The position numbers and the translations under genes are program-made. Below are positions 8,416 to 17,392 of a stretch of 64,000 bases of DNA, in pieces. A model generated the notes under the pieces. It searched no databases. It saw nothing but the letters and a program-made list of their open reading frames with translations, and was not told where the DNA came from. Position 1 is the first letter of the stretch; each line of letters opens with the position of its first letter. The DNA comes from an uncultured Mycoplasmatota bacterium (lineage in GTDB: Bacteria > Bacillota_I > Bacilli_A > RF39 > UBA660): NCBI GenBank assembly GCA_946402735.1, contig CAMIXH010000003.1, forward strand, positions 1-64,000, read 5' to 3'.

Positions 8416-9750
8416 ATGTGGAGATTTATAGTAATACTTACATGTAAATTTATAAATAAAGTTAGTAAACTAATTGGACATGAAGGAAGTGTTATTGGTG
8501 GATATTATGCACTAAAACTTGATAAAAATATTTTAAAGAAAATAAAACTACCTAAATATGTTATTGGAATAACTGGTTCAAGTGGAAAAAGTTCTTCTAC
8601 TGAACTAATGTACAATATATTAACTAAGAATGGTTACTCTACTGTTTATAATAAAGAAGGAAGTAATACAATTAACGCAATTACTTCATTAATTCTAAAC
8701 AACTCTACATTAGGTGGAAAACTAAAAAAAGATGTATTATTAATGGAATTAGATGAAAGCTTTATGAAATATATTTTTAAATATTTCAAACCTACTCATT
8801 TAATGATAACTAATATTACTCGTGATCAACCTCCTAGAAACTCCCATCCAAGTAAAATATTTAATCAAATTAAAAAAGCTATTCCAGATGGAACTCATTT
8901 AATACTTAATATTGATGATCCTTTTGTTAATAGACTAAGAATTAATCATAATGGTCCAATAACAACATATGGAATTGATAAAAATAACTATTCTTATAAA
9001 AACAATATTAATAATTTAGATGCTGCTTATTGTCCAATATGTAGTTCTAAATTAGAATATGATTTTTATCATTATGGACATATTGGTTCATATCATTGTC
9101 CAAAATATCACTTTGTTAGAAGTACTCCGGATTATGAAGCAAAGAAAATAGATGTTGATAAAAAGTTAATTGAAATAAATGATAATAAAGTTAATTTACC
9201 TTCTAATTTCTTATATACTGTTTACTTTGTAACTGGATGTTATGCTTTAAGCAAAGCAATTGGTTTAGATGATAAAGAAATAACTAATGTGTTAAATAGC
9301 GATGATATTAAAACTAAGCGTTTAGAAATATATGATTTTGATAATAGAAAATGGCAAATGTTAGTCAGTAAAAATGAAAATAATTTAAGTTATAAACAAT
9401 CACTTGATTATATAATTCATCAAGATGTAGAAAAAACTATAATATTAGGATTTGATAACTCAAGTAGACGTTACACAGAAAATGATGTTTCATGGATATG
9501 GGATATTGATTTTGAAGAATTAAATGATCCTAAAATTAATAAAATAATATTAATTGGTAAATTCTGTAATGACCTACTTCTTAGAATGACATATGCTAAT
9601 ATTGATAAAAAGAAAATAATACTTGTTGAAGATATTAATAATTTAAGTGAAGTTATCAAAAAAGAAACTAAAGGATATATATATTCTATGACTTGTTTTG
9701 ATAAAGAAATAGAACTTAAAAAGATAATCGCAGGTGATAAAAATGATTAA
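8416..9750 (+). CDS. murT: MurT-like subunit of lipid II isoglutaminyl synthase, divergent
   Basis: 444 residues, Mur-ligase fold. With GatD, MurT amidates the D-Glu of lipid II stem peptides at the membrane. Seen here: a P-loop GITGSSGKSS (51-60) in place of the usual TGTNGKTT; a zinc-ribbon-like insert with C206, C209 and C228 but no clear fourth Cys (CPKYH); and a conserved C-terminal DVSWIWDIDF (357-366) that contains the Asp reported to complete the GatD active site. The usual DRYGE after RDQ is replaced by PPRNS. AGGTGAT precedes the ATG. The family assignment is firm; the activity is uncertain because the partner is also abnormal. Confidence 0.85.
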   Translation: MWRFIVILTCKFINKVSKLIGHEGSVIGGYYALKLDKNILKKIKLPKYVIGITGSSGKSSSTELMYNILTKNGYSTVYNKEGSNTINAITSLILNNSTLGGKLKKDVLLMELDESFMKYIFKYFKPTHLMITNITRDQPPRNSHPSKIFNQIKKAIPDGTHLILNIDDPFVNRLRINHNGPITTYGIDKNNYSYKNNINNLDAAYCPICSSKLEYDFYHYGHIGSYHCPKYHFVRSTPDYEAKKIDVDKKLIEINDNKVNLPSNFLYTVYFVTGCYALSKAIGLDDKEITNVLNSDDIKTKRLEIYDFDNRKWQMLVSKNENNLSYKQSLDYIIHQDVEKTIILGFDNSSRRYTENDVSWIWDIDFEELNDPKINKIILIGKFCNDLLLRMTYANIDKKKIILVEDINNLSEVIKKETKGYIYSMTCFDKEIELKKIIAGDKND

Positions 9751-10468
9751 TGTATTACATTTATACTATGATTTATTAAACCTATATGGAGAAAATGCTA
9801 ACACTAGATGCATTGAAAGATGTTTAAAACTTAACAAAATAAAAGTTAATGTTGATTATAAAAGTGTTGGAGATAAAATTGATTTTAAAAAATATGATTT
9901 AATTTATATAGGTAGTGGTAGTGAAGAAGATTTATTGCTTGCATTAAATGATATAAAGTTTAGATATGATGGAATAAAAGAATTTATTGATTCAGATAAG
10001 TATTTAATACTTACTGGAAATGCTATGGATCTATTTGGTGAATATATTGAAGCAGATGAAAAAATAGAAGCTTTAGGATTATTCAAATATCAAACTAAAT
10101 TTATTAGTGAAAGTACTTTTGAAAATGCATCAACTGATAGAATTGTTGGTGAAGTAAGAGCAACAACTAAATTAATCAGTGAAGAAATAATTGGTTTTCA
10201 AAATAGATGTGATTTAAATTTAAATGTTAAAACTCCTCTATTTAAAACTGATAATAAATTCTCTAATGATTTAAAAAGTGATAATGAAGGATTTACTTAT
10301 AAAAATGTTTATGCAACTCATATCATTGGACCAATATTAGTTAGAAATCCATATCTTACAGATTATATATTAGATAAACTTTGTAAAGATAAAAAACTAG
10401 ATTATAAAGTATCTGATGAATTATCAATAAAAGCATATAATAAATATTTAGAAAATTTCCAAAAATAA
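9743..10468 (+). CDS. gatD: GatD-like glutamine amidotransferase subunit lacking catalytic Cys and His
   Basis: 241 residues from the ATG at 9743. The in-frame GTG at 9734 is part of the AGGTGAT ribosome binding site. It overlaps murT by 8 bp. Known GatD proteins hydrolyse glutamine to feed ammonia to MurT, using a Cys in CGGYQ and a His in HGP. The fold marks are present (HLYYDLLNLYGENANT at 6-21, IGSGSEED near 57, GPILVRNP). However, the nucleophile segment reads LTGNAMDLFG (about 90-99) with no Cys, and the His site reads THIIGP. As read, it should not be a glutaminase; it may be structural or rely on free ammonia. Confidence 0.8.
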   Translation: MINVLHLYYDLLNLYGENANTRCIERCLKLNKIKVNVDYKSVGDKIDFKKYDLIYIGSGSEEDLLLALNDIKFRYDGIKEFIDSDKYLILTGNAMDLFGEYIEADEKIEALGLFKYQTKFISESTFENASTDRIVGEVRATTKLISEEIIGFQNRCDLNLNVKTPLFKTDNKFSNDLKSDNEGFTYKNVYATHIIGPILVRNPYLTDYILDKLCKDKKLDYKVSDELSIKAYNKYLENFQK

Positions 10469-10496
10469 AAACTTATCAATTGATAAGTTTTTTATA
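10464..10496. terminator. Bidirectional terminator between gatD and psd
   Basis: A 20-bp palindrome at 10470-10489 (AACTTATCAA/TTGATAAGTT) has T runs on both strands and separates convergent genes. Confidence 0.85.
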
Positions 10497-11391
10497 TGTT
10501 CTTGATTTTATTAATTATTCTTGTGAATGTTTTTGCTTTTGCAATACCTTCACCATATTTTACTATTGTTTCAATACCCTCATTTGAGTTTTCTAATATA
10601 TCATCATCAATAATAATTGTATTCTTTTTAACAAGTAATACTATTGTAGATCCTCCAAATTCAAAGTATCCTTTTTCTTCACCTTTTTTGTAAGTGTGAA
10701 CTTCATGATGATTTACTATTCTACCTACTCCCATAGCCCCTACTTCTACTTGTATTACTTTACCAAAATTATTAGTATTTAATACTGTATATTCACGAGT
10801 ATTTGTTTTATAGAAATTATAATTTTTTAAAGATATTGGTTGTACTGTATGGAATATTCCATCAATGTGAAAGTTTACTCCTTTACTACCACTATCAACA
10901 TAGCAATATCTATGATAATTGTCAGTAGTAAGTCTAAATACTAAAGCATATCCATCAGTATAATCTTCTAGTATTTTTTTATCCACTAAAGAATCTATAC
11001 TATAATATGAATCTTTTATTTTTAGAGTTAGATCTTCATTAATGTTATAAACAGTTAATTTACTATCACATGGTGATATTAATACACTACTTCTAGCATT
11101 AATAGGTCTTTTAGATTCAATAACTTTTCTTGTAAAGAAATCATTATATGATTTATATTTTTTTATTTCATATTCATATTTATTAATATTATTTTTATCA
11201 ACAAATTTTTCTATTCTTCTTTTAGAAAAACTTGTATTCATATACCACCCAATTAGATTAGAAATACATTTTCTAGTAGCTAGTTTTAATATACATCTAC
11301 CTAAGAAGCAGCCATACAAAAAATTAAGAGCCTTACTAGACTCTGTAATAATGTTTTCTTTACTATTTCTTTGTCTACTGTAATATATCAT
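10492..11391 (-). CDS. psd: Phosphatidylserine decarboxylase proenzyme
   Basis: 299 residues. Converts phosphatidylserine to phosphatidylethanolamine at the membrane. The proenzyme self-cleaves at a GST motif to form a pyruvoyl group; here it is FGGSTIVLL, about 40 residues from the C-terminus. Other family marks are YKSYNDFFTRK, SPCDSKL and the HRYCYVDSG segment. It overlaps pssA by 4 bp (ATGA), so the two steps of PE synthesis are translated together. Confidence 0.93.
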   Translation of the reverse strand: MIYYSRQRNSKENIITESSKALNFLYGCFLGRCILKLATRKCISNLIGWYMNTSFSKRRIEKFVDKNNINKYEYEIKKYKSYNDFFTRKVIESKRPINARSSVLISPCDSKLTVYNINEDLTLKIKDSYYSIDSLVDKKILEDYTDGYALVFRLTTDNYHRYCYVDSGSKGVNFHIDGIFHTVQPISLKNYNFYKTNTREYTVLNTNNFGKVIQVEVGAMGVGRIVNHHEVHTYKKGEEKGYFEFGGSTIVLLVKKNTIIIDDDILENSNEGIETIVKYGEGIAKAKTFTRIINKIKNI

Positions 11392-12008
11392 AGAAATCTC
11401 TTCACCGTAAGAATCAATAATATTTCAAGTACACCAACAAGTATCATTATTATCATTTGTTTTGTTTTTGGCTTCTTAATTTTAATTTTACTTATAAATA
11501 ATAATCCTACTACAAATAGACCAATACCATATGCTAAAGCAAAATATTTTCCCAATAATTTTTTAAATATAAATAAGAATGGGAATAATAAAGCAGCTGA
11601 AGTAATTGGAAGACCAACGTATTCCTTAACTGGTCCATCCCCATCTCTCATAGTTTCTAGCATATTAAAGTATGCAAGTCTAATTAATCCTGCTAATGGA
11701 TAAAATATTAATAATGGAATCATATAACATTTATTAATTCCTAATTTATAACCTATAACTGCTGGTAAAACACCAAAACATACTAAATCAGATAAACTAT
11801 CAAGTTGAATTCCAAAACTTTTTTCTTCTTTAGTTCTTTTCTTTTTAGTTCTTGCTACTTTACCATCAAACATATCACATAGGCCCGAGAACATTAATGC
11901 CAAAACAGCCGTTAAAACGTGACCATTAAATGCCATTAATATACCAAACACACCTGATGCGAATCCCAAGTATGTAAGTATTACTGTATAATCATAAAAA
12001 CCTATCAT
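11388..12008 (-). CDS. pssA: CDP-diacylglycerol-serine O-phosphatidyltransferase
   Basis: 206 residues, integral membrane. The CDP-alcohol phosphatidyltransferase motif DG..AR......G..LDS.SD reads DGKVAR then GIQLDSLSD. Multiple helices follow. It makes phosphatidylserine from CDP-diacylglycerol and serine, the substrate for psd directly downstream. The stop is TGA inside ATGA, evidence that TGA is a stop in this genome. GAGGTG precedes the ATG. Confidence 0.92.
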   Translation of the reverse strand: MIGFYDYTVILTYLGFASGVFGILMAFNGHVLTAVLALMFSGLCDMFDGKVARTKKKRTKEEKSFGIQLDSLSDLVCFGVLPAVIGYKLGINKCYMIPLLIFYPLAGLIRLAYFNMLETMRDGDGPVKEYVGLPITSAALLFPFLFIFKKLLGKYFALAYGIGLFVVGLLFISKIKIKKPKTKQMIIMILVGVLEILLILTVKRFL

Positions 12009-12026
12009 CTCTTACACCTCATTAAC

Positions 12027-12056
12027 ATTATACCAAAAAATTATATCAAAAATCAA
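12027..12056 (-). promoter_or_regulatory. Promoter of pssA-psd
   Basis: TTGATT (12051-12056), an 18-bp spacer, then TATAAT (12027-12032) with an extended TGG. No terminator follows leuS, so read-through is also possible. Confidence 0.65.
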
Positions 12057-12061
12057 ATATA

Positions 12062-14458
12062 CTATTTAACTACTATATTTACTATTCTACCTGGTATAAC
12101 TATTTCTTTTACTATTTCTGTATCAGCTAAAAACTTTTGAACATTTTCTTCATTTTTAGCAATTTTCAATAATTCATCTTTATCAATATCTTTATCTACT
12201 TTTATAGTTGCTCTTAATTTACCATTAACTTGTACTGCAATTGTAACTTCATTTTCTACAGTTTTTGCTTCATCATATTCAGGCCATGCTGTTGCATATA
12301 ATGGTTCAAATCCTAATTTTTCGTTCATTTCTTCAGTGAAATGAGGAGCAATTGGATTTAATAATTGTAATAACAATCTATAATCATCTTTTGTAATTGA
12401 ATCTAATTCATCATATTTATTAGCTAAGATCATTAATGTTGATACAGCTGTATTAAATCCTAAATCACTTAAATCATTTTGAACTTTTTTAATTGTTTGA
12501 TTTTGTAACACAACTACATCTTTAGTAAATCCTTCTTTATCATTAACTTTATCAAATAATTTAATAACTCTATCAATGAATCTCTTGCATCCCTTTAATG
12601 AATCAATGTTCCATGGAGCATCCATTTGATAATCTCCCATAAACATTTCATATAATCTTAAAGTATCTGCCCCATATTCATTAATAATATCATCAGGATT
12701 AATAACATTTCCTTTAGATTTAGACATCTTTTGATTATCACTTCCTAAAATCATTCCATGACTAACACGAGTCCAAATCATTTCTTTATTTGGAACTAAT
12801 CCTAATTTATATAACATTTGTACCCAGAATCTTGCATATAATAAGTGTCTCGCAGTATGCTCCATACCACCATTATACCAGTCAACTTTATCCCAGTATT
12901 TCATAGCATCCATACTAGCAAATTCTTGTGTATTATGTGCATCCATAAATCTTAAGAAATACCAACTTGATCCAGCCCAGTTAGGCATAGTATCAGTTTC
13001 TCTTCTGGCATCTGCCCCACATTTTGGACACTTACAATTTACAAATTCAGGAATTGCAGCTAAAGGAGATTCTCCATTTTCAGTTGGTTCATAATTTGGA
13101 ACATCTGGAAGTACTAATGGTAAATCTTCTTCATTCATAGGAACCCATCCACATTTATCACAATAAATCATTGGAATTGGTTCACCCCAGAATCTTTGTC
13201 TACTAAAAATCCAATCTCTCATTTTATAATTTGTTTTCTTAGTACCACATTTTTTCTTTTCCATATATTCAATTATTTCTTTAATTGAATCTTCTTTATT
13301 TAATCCATTTAAGAAATCACTATTTACATGTACTCCATCTCCAGTATAAGCTTCTTTTGAAATATCTCCACCTTCGATTACTTCTATAATATCAAGACCA
13401 AATTTCTTAGCAAATTCATAGTCTCTTGTATCATGAGCAGGTACCCCCATAACAGCACCTGTTCCATATGTTGAAAGTACATAATCACTTACAAATATTG
13501 GCATTTCCTTTTCAGTAATTGGATTAATCGCAGTAAGCCCTTCTATTTTAACTCCAGTTTTTTCCTTATTTAATTCTGTTCTTTCAAGTTCACTTTTCTT
13601 TCTTGCTTCTGCTTGATATTTATTTATTTCTTTAATATTTTTAATTACATCTTTATATTTTTCTAAATATTCATGTTCTGGAGAAATAACCATATAAGTT
13701 GTTCCAAATATTGTATCTGGTCTTGTTGTATATACTTCTAAAGTATCATCTACTTCTTTTATATTGAAAACAACACTTGCTCCAGTACTCTTACCTATCC
13801 AGTTTATTTGACCCAATTTAACTCTATCAGCAAAATTAGTATCCTCTAAACCATTAAGTAAGTCTTCAGCATAATCACTCATCTTTAGCATCCATTGTGA
13901 TTTTTCTCTTAATTCAACTGAAGAACCACATCTTTCACATACTCCACCTGCTGCGTCTTCATTTGACAAAACTGTCTTACAAGTTGGACACCAGTTAACA
14001 GGTACATCTGCTTTATAGGCCATACCCATTTTATAGAATTGTAAGAATTGCCATTGTGTCCATTTATAATATTCTGGATCTGAAGTTGAAAATGCTCTAC
14101 TCCAATCAAATGAGAAACCAATTGATTTCATTTGTTTAGAGAATGTTTCCACATTTTGTTCAACTACTTTTGCTGGATGTTGATGTGTCTTAATAGCATA
14201 TTGTTCTGCAGGTGCACCAAAAGAATCATATCCCATTGGATATAATACATTGTAACCTTGCATTCTTTTCATTCTTGCTTTAGCATCTTGAGCAGTATAA
14301 CTTCTAACATGTCCTACATGAAGTCCACTACCACTTGGATAAGGAAATTCTACCAATATATAATAATGAGGTTTATCACTATTATTAACTGCTTTAAAAA
14401 CTTCTTTATCTTCCCATATTTTTTGCCATTTTTTCTCTATCTTTTTAAAATCATACAT
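12062..14458 (-). CDS. leuS: Leucyl-tRNA synthetase
   Basis: 798 residues, normal length. Class I synthetase with the HIGH-type motif in PYPSGSGLHVGHVRSYT (about 36-52), zinc-ribbon Cys pairs (CPTCKT and CERCGS), the CP1 editing domain with TTYMVISPEH and GVPAHDTRD, and the KMSKS motif KMSKSKGNVI near 575. GGAGG lies upstream of the ATG. It is the second gene of a transcript that starts with a T-box carrying a Leu codon, so expression should rise when uncharged tRNA-Leu accumulates. Confidence 0.97.
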   Translation of the reverse strand: MYDFKKIEKKWQKIWEDKEVFKAVNNSDKPHYYILVEFPYPSGSGLHVGHVRSYTAQDAKARMKRMQGYNVLYPMGYDSFGAPAEQYAIKTHQHPAKVVEQNVETFSKQMKSIGFSFDWSRAFSTSDPEYYKWTQWQFLQFYKMGMAYKADVPVNWCPTCKTVLSNEDAAGGVCERCGSSVELREKSQWMLKMSDYAEDLLNGLEDTNFADRVKLGQINWIGKSTGASVVFNIKEVDDTLEVYTTRPDTIFGTTYMVISPEHEYLEKYKDVIKNIKEINKYQAEARKKSELERTELNKEKTGVKIEGLTAINPITEKEMPIFVSDYVLSTYGTGAVMGVPAHDTRDYEFAKKFGLDIIEVIEGGDISKEAYTGDGVHVNSDFLNGLNKEDSIKEIIEYMEKKKCGTKKTNYKMRDWIFSRQRFWGEPIPMIYCDKCGWVPMNEEDLPLVLPDVPNYEPTENGESPLAAIPEFVNCKCPKCGADARRETDTMPNWAGSSWYFLRFMDAHNTQEFASMDAMKYWDKVDWYNGGMEHTARHLLYARFWVQMLYKLGLVPNKEMIWTRVSHGMILGSDNQKMSKSKGNVINPDDIINEYGADTLRLYEMFMGDYQMDAPWNIDSLKGCKRFIDRVIKLFDKVNDKEGFTKDVVVLQNQTIKKVQNDLSDLGFNTAVSTLMILANKYDELDSITKDDYRLLLQLLNPIAPHFTEEMNEKLGFEPLYATAWPEYDEAKTVENEVTIAVQVNGKLRATIKVDKDIDKDELLKIAKNEENVQKFLADTEIVKEIVIPGRIVNIVVK

Positions 14459-14459
14459 T

Positions 14460-14822
14460 TTATTTCTTATCCTCCTTATTTTTTAAATAACGTCCTGCTA
14501 TTTCATATAATGCATATATTAATACAAATACCACTATAAAACTAACAATTATTTTCCATATTAATTTATCAATATTTAATACTAGTGCTGAAGTGAAAGC
14601 TAGTATAAATGAATTAACAAATGCAAATATATTTAAAACTTCTTTATAACTTGTTTTTCTCATATCTAAATTATATCTTGCTATAAAAGACTTAACATAA
14701 TTTCCATCTTTCAGTTTCTTATAATCACTTCTTCTTTTATTTATAAATACTAAATAGACAATTAATACAAGTAAAAATAATAAAACAAAATCAAATAAAA
14801 ATTGTAATACAGTATTATTCAT
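14460..14822 (-). CDS. Small membrane protein in the leuS operon, unknown
   Basis: 120 residues from the ATG at 14822; the in-frame TTG at 14834 is part of the GGAGG ribosome binding site. There is one N-terminal helix (about 6-26), a short basic loop, then two adjacent helices (about 65-105) and a charged Lys/Glu tail. I do not recognise the family. It lies between the T-box and leuS with 1 bp to leuS, so it is under Leu control and may be linked to amino-acid supply or only carried along. Confidence 0.75.
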   Translation of the reverse strand: MNNTVLQFLFDFVLLFLLVLIVYLVFINKRRSDYKKLKDGNYVKSFIARYNLDMRKTSYKEVLNIFAFVNSFILAFTSALVLNIDKLIWKIIVSFIVVFVLIYALYEIAGRYLKNKEDKK

Positions 14823-14832
14823 ATAATCCTCC

Positions 14833-15040
14833 AAAATAAAAACTTTATTACTTAAGGATGAGCTATTGCCACGGTACCACCTTAATTCATAAAGTCTTAT
14901 GCATCTTTAATATTGTTAACGCCAATATACGACTATTTCTAAAAAAGCAAGTTCAATTAAACAACTTTGTTAATTTTCACCAACCATTAACTCTCTTAAA
15001 AAGTATTATTAATTTACTACTCTTTTCCTCTTCGAAATAT
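14833..15040 (-). promoter_or_regulatory. T-box leader (tRNA-Leu responsive) for the leuS operon
   Basis: Stem I elements are present: AAGAGGAAAAGAGTA near the 5' end and AGAGAGTTAATGGTTGGTG for the distal part. The specifier follows GAA: CTT at 14949-14951, a Leu codon that matches the leuS operon. The T-box core AAGGTGGTACCGTGGC lies at about 14867-14882. The terminator stem uses ACTTTAT and TTAAGG (14880-14895) against CCTTAA and ATAAAGT (14842-14857), followed by TTTTTATTTT; the T-box core sits in its loop. Uncharged tRNA-Leu should favour the antiterminator. Confidence 0.93.
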
Positions 15041-15046
15041 GCTTAA

Positions 15047-15075
15047 ATTATATAATAAAAAACAATTAATTTCAA
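15047..15075 (-). promoter_or_regulatory. Promoter of the T-box/leuS transcript
   Basis: TTGAAA (15070-15075), a 17-bp spacer, then TATAAT (15047-15052). Confidence 0.8.
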
Positions 15076-15079
15076 TACT

Positions 15080-15111
15080 AAATAAAAAGAAATGATTATA
15101 AAAGATCACTT
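15080..15111 (-). terminator. Terminator after thiI
   Basis: AAGAAGTGAT pairs with ATCATTTCTT around an 8-base loop, followed by TTTTATTT on the minus strand. It overlaps the end of thiI. Confidence 0.65.
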
Positions 15112-16271
15112 CTTTTTTCTACTAAATCTACTTCTTCTACACTTTCTACTGCTTCATTAATTAACTCAGTAAAATCATACTTATTTTCCTCTTCATATAT
15201 ATGTTTTAAATTAGGATTTATTACTGGATGACGAGGTACAAAAACTGTACAACAATCTTCATATGGAAGAATAGATATTTCATATGTATCTATCTTCTTA
15301 GATATATCAATAATTTCTAATTTATCAAATGAACAAAGAGGTCTTAGAATTGGATAATTAGTTACATCATTAACAGCAATCATACTCTTTAACGTTTGAC
15401 TAGCTACTTGCCCTACACTTTCTCCATTAACAATAGCAAGACAAATATTTCTTTTAGCTATACGTTCTGCTATTTCATACATTCTTCTTCTCATTATTGT
15501 AATTAAATAATCAGGATCTAAATTCTTATAAATAGCTTCTTGTATTTTAGTAAAATTAACTACAAATAATTTACCACCACTATTATATCTTTCTAGTTTT
15601 CTTGCTAAACTAATCACTTTGTTTCTAGCTTCTATACTAGTATGCGGTCTACTTTCAAAATATAAATAATATAACTCTACTCCTCTTTTAATTGTTTGAT
15701 AACCTGCTACTGGTGAATCAATACCTCCACTTAACATTAGAAGTGCTCTTCCAAGTGTTCCAACCGGATATCCTCCTAAACCAGGAATACCATTTACATA
15801 TACATAAACATAATTTCTTCTTATTTCAATATTTAACATAATATCAGGATTATGAACATCTACTTTTAATTTAGTATTTCTTAAGATATGTCCACCCAAT
15901 TTATCATTCATATCCATTGAATGAATAGGATAATTTTTATCACTTCTATTAGTTACAACTTTAAATGTTTTTCCTTCATATTCACTAATTACATCTAAAG
16001 ATAATTTCTTAATATTATCTAAACTTCTATCTTCATCACTATAAGCAATAACTATTTCATGTATACCAAATATATCTTTTAGTTTTAAAACTATATCATC
16101 AATATCATCTTCATTAGGAATAATAAACATTCTATAATAGTCATCAATTATTTCAAAACTAAAAGAAGATAACTTCTTAAATATATTTTTCTTTAATGCT
16201 TTTATAAAGAAATTTCTGTTATCTTTTTTAGTAGTTAATTCACCATATTTTATTAATATAACTTTTTTCAT
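15096..16271 (-). CDS. thiI: tRNA 4-thiouridine synthase
   Basis: 391 residues. An N-terminal ferredoxin-like and THUMP region is followed by a PP-loop ATPase domain with SGGIDSPVAGYQ. It transfers sulfur from a cysteine desulfurase to U8 of tRNA, and in some bacteria to thiamine synthesis. The catalytic-site Cys is likely in EDCCTVFVPRHPV. No rhodanese extension is present, as in Bacillus. It overlaps the upstream desulfurase by 4 bp (ATGA), matching the NifZ-ThiI pairing known from Bacillus. Confidence 0.95.
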   Translation of the reverse strand: MKKVILIKYGELTTKKDNRNFFIKALKKNIFKKLSSFSFEIIDDYYRMFIIPNEDDIDDIVLKLKDIFGIHEIVIAYSDEDRSLDNIKKLSLDVISEYEGKTFKVVTNRSDKNYPIHSMDMNDKLGGHILRNTKLKVDVHNPDIMLNIEIRRNYVYVYVNGIPGLGGYPVGTLGRALLMLSGGIDSPVAGYQTIKRGVELYYLYFESRPHTSIEARNKVISLARKLERYNSGGKLFVVNFTKIQEAIYKNLDPDYLITIMRRRMYEIAERIAKRNICLAIVNGESVGQVASQTLKSMIAVNDVTNYPILRPLCSFDKLEIIDISKKIDTYEISILPYEDCCTVFVPRHPVINPNLKHIYEEENKYDFTELINEAVESVEEVDLVEKRSDLL

Positions 16272-17392
16272 TTTAATAATAATTCATTCCAAACTTTATC
16301 AAATATTTCTAAGAATTCTTGTATTTCTTCATGAGTTGTTAATGGAGAAATACTAACTCTTATAGATGTAGTTGATACACTCTTATCTCCATTACTTATT
16401 GCTTTTAATACAGTTGATTCTTCTAATGAAGAACATGCTGTTGTAGTTGAAACATATACTTCATATCTTTCAAGAGCATGTACAAATGTTTCACTCTTTA
16501 TCTTTAATAAACTAAAGTTTACTATTTGAGGAACACATAATTCATTAGAATTTATTCTAATTGGATATTTTGATAATCCTTTTAATAATTCACCTTTTAA
16601 TTTTTCACACTTCTTAATATTAGATTCTAATTTATCATTAGCAAGTCTAATTGCTTTAGCAAATGAAACTACAAGTGGTAGTGGTGGTGTTCCACCTCTA
16701 AATGGACAATTCTCTGTTGTTCCATATATTAATGTATCAATAGCTAAATCTTTCTTCTTATATAAAATACCTATTCCTTTAGGAGAATATATTTTATGAC
16801 TAGAGAAAGAAGCTAGATCTAAATCGCTTAAATAAAATCTAGTTTTTCCTAATGCTTGTGTTAAATCGCTATGGAATATAACATTAGGATTCTTTTTATT
16901 AATAACTTGTCTAATAGTTTTTAGAGGTTGTTTAAAGCCCGTTTCAGAGTTAACAGCACAAATACTAATAAGAATAGTATCTTTTCTAATTAGACTCTCT
17001 AAATGCTTTAAATCTATTTGTCCATTAGGCAGAATATCTACAAAATCTACTTCATATCCATTATTACTTAAAAATCCCATTACTTCTAAAACACTTTTAT
17101 GCTCTAATTTAGAAGTAATAATATGTTTACCACGAGATGCATACTTAAAAGCAACACCTTTAATAGCTGTAGTATTACTTTCACTAGCACCACTAGTAAA
17201 TATTAATTCCTTTGGATGACAATTAAATATTTCTGCTATTTGATTAGTAGCTTGCATTAATAATTCTTTTGATTTAACACCCAAAGTATGTATTGAGTTT
17301 GCATTTCCAATATATTCACGAGTTACTTTACAATATGATTCAAGTACTCTTTCATCAACTGGAGTTGTAGCACTATAATCTAAATATATCAT
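16268..17392 (-). CDS. Cysteine desulfurase, NifZ/IscS-type partner of ThiI
   Basis: 374 residues, class V aminotransferase fold. The PLP Lys lies in SSHKIYSPKGIG; the catalytic Cys loop is TTTACSSLEES, about 50 residues from the C-terminus. FTSGASESN is the N-terminal cofactor-binding segment. Placement directly upstream of thiI points to sulfur delivery for tRNA thiolation. Its ATG shares one base with the stop of rnjB (TAATG). Confidence 0.93.
   Translation of the reverse strand: MIYLDYSATTPVDERVLESYCKVTREYIGNANSIHTLGVKSKELLMQATNQIAEIFNCHPKELIFTSGASESNTTAIKGVAFKYASRGKHIITSKLEHKSVLEVMGFLSNNGYEVDFVDILPNGQIDLKHLESLIRKDTILISICAVNSETGFKQPLKTIRQVINKKNPNVIFHSDLTQALGKTRFYLSDLDLASFSSHKIYSPKGIGILYKKKDLAIDTLIYGTTENCPFRGGTPPLPLVVSFAKAIRLANDKLESNIKKCEKLKGELLKGLSKYPIRINSNELCVPQIVNFSLLKIKSETFVHALERYEVYVSTTTACSSLEESTVLKAISNGDKSVSTTSIRVSISPLTTHEEIQEFLEIFDKVWNELLLK

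Noticed and set aside
14858-15046. Plus-strand open frame of 62 codons
   Set aside because: It lies on the antisense strand of the T-box leader; the structured RNA explains the sequence.
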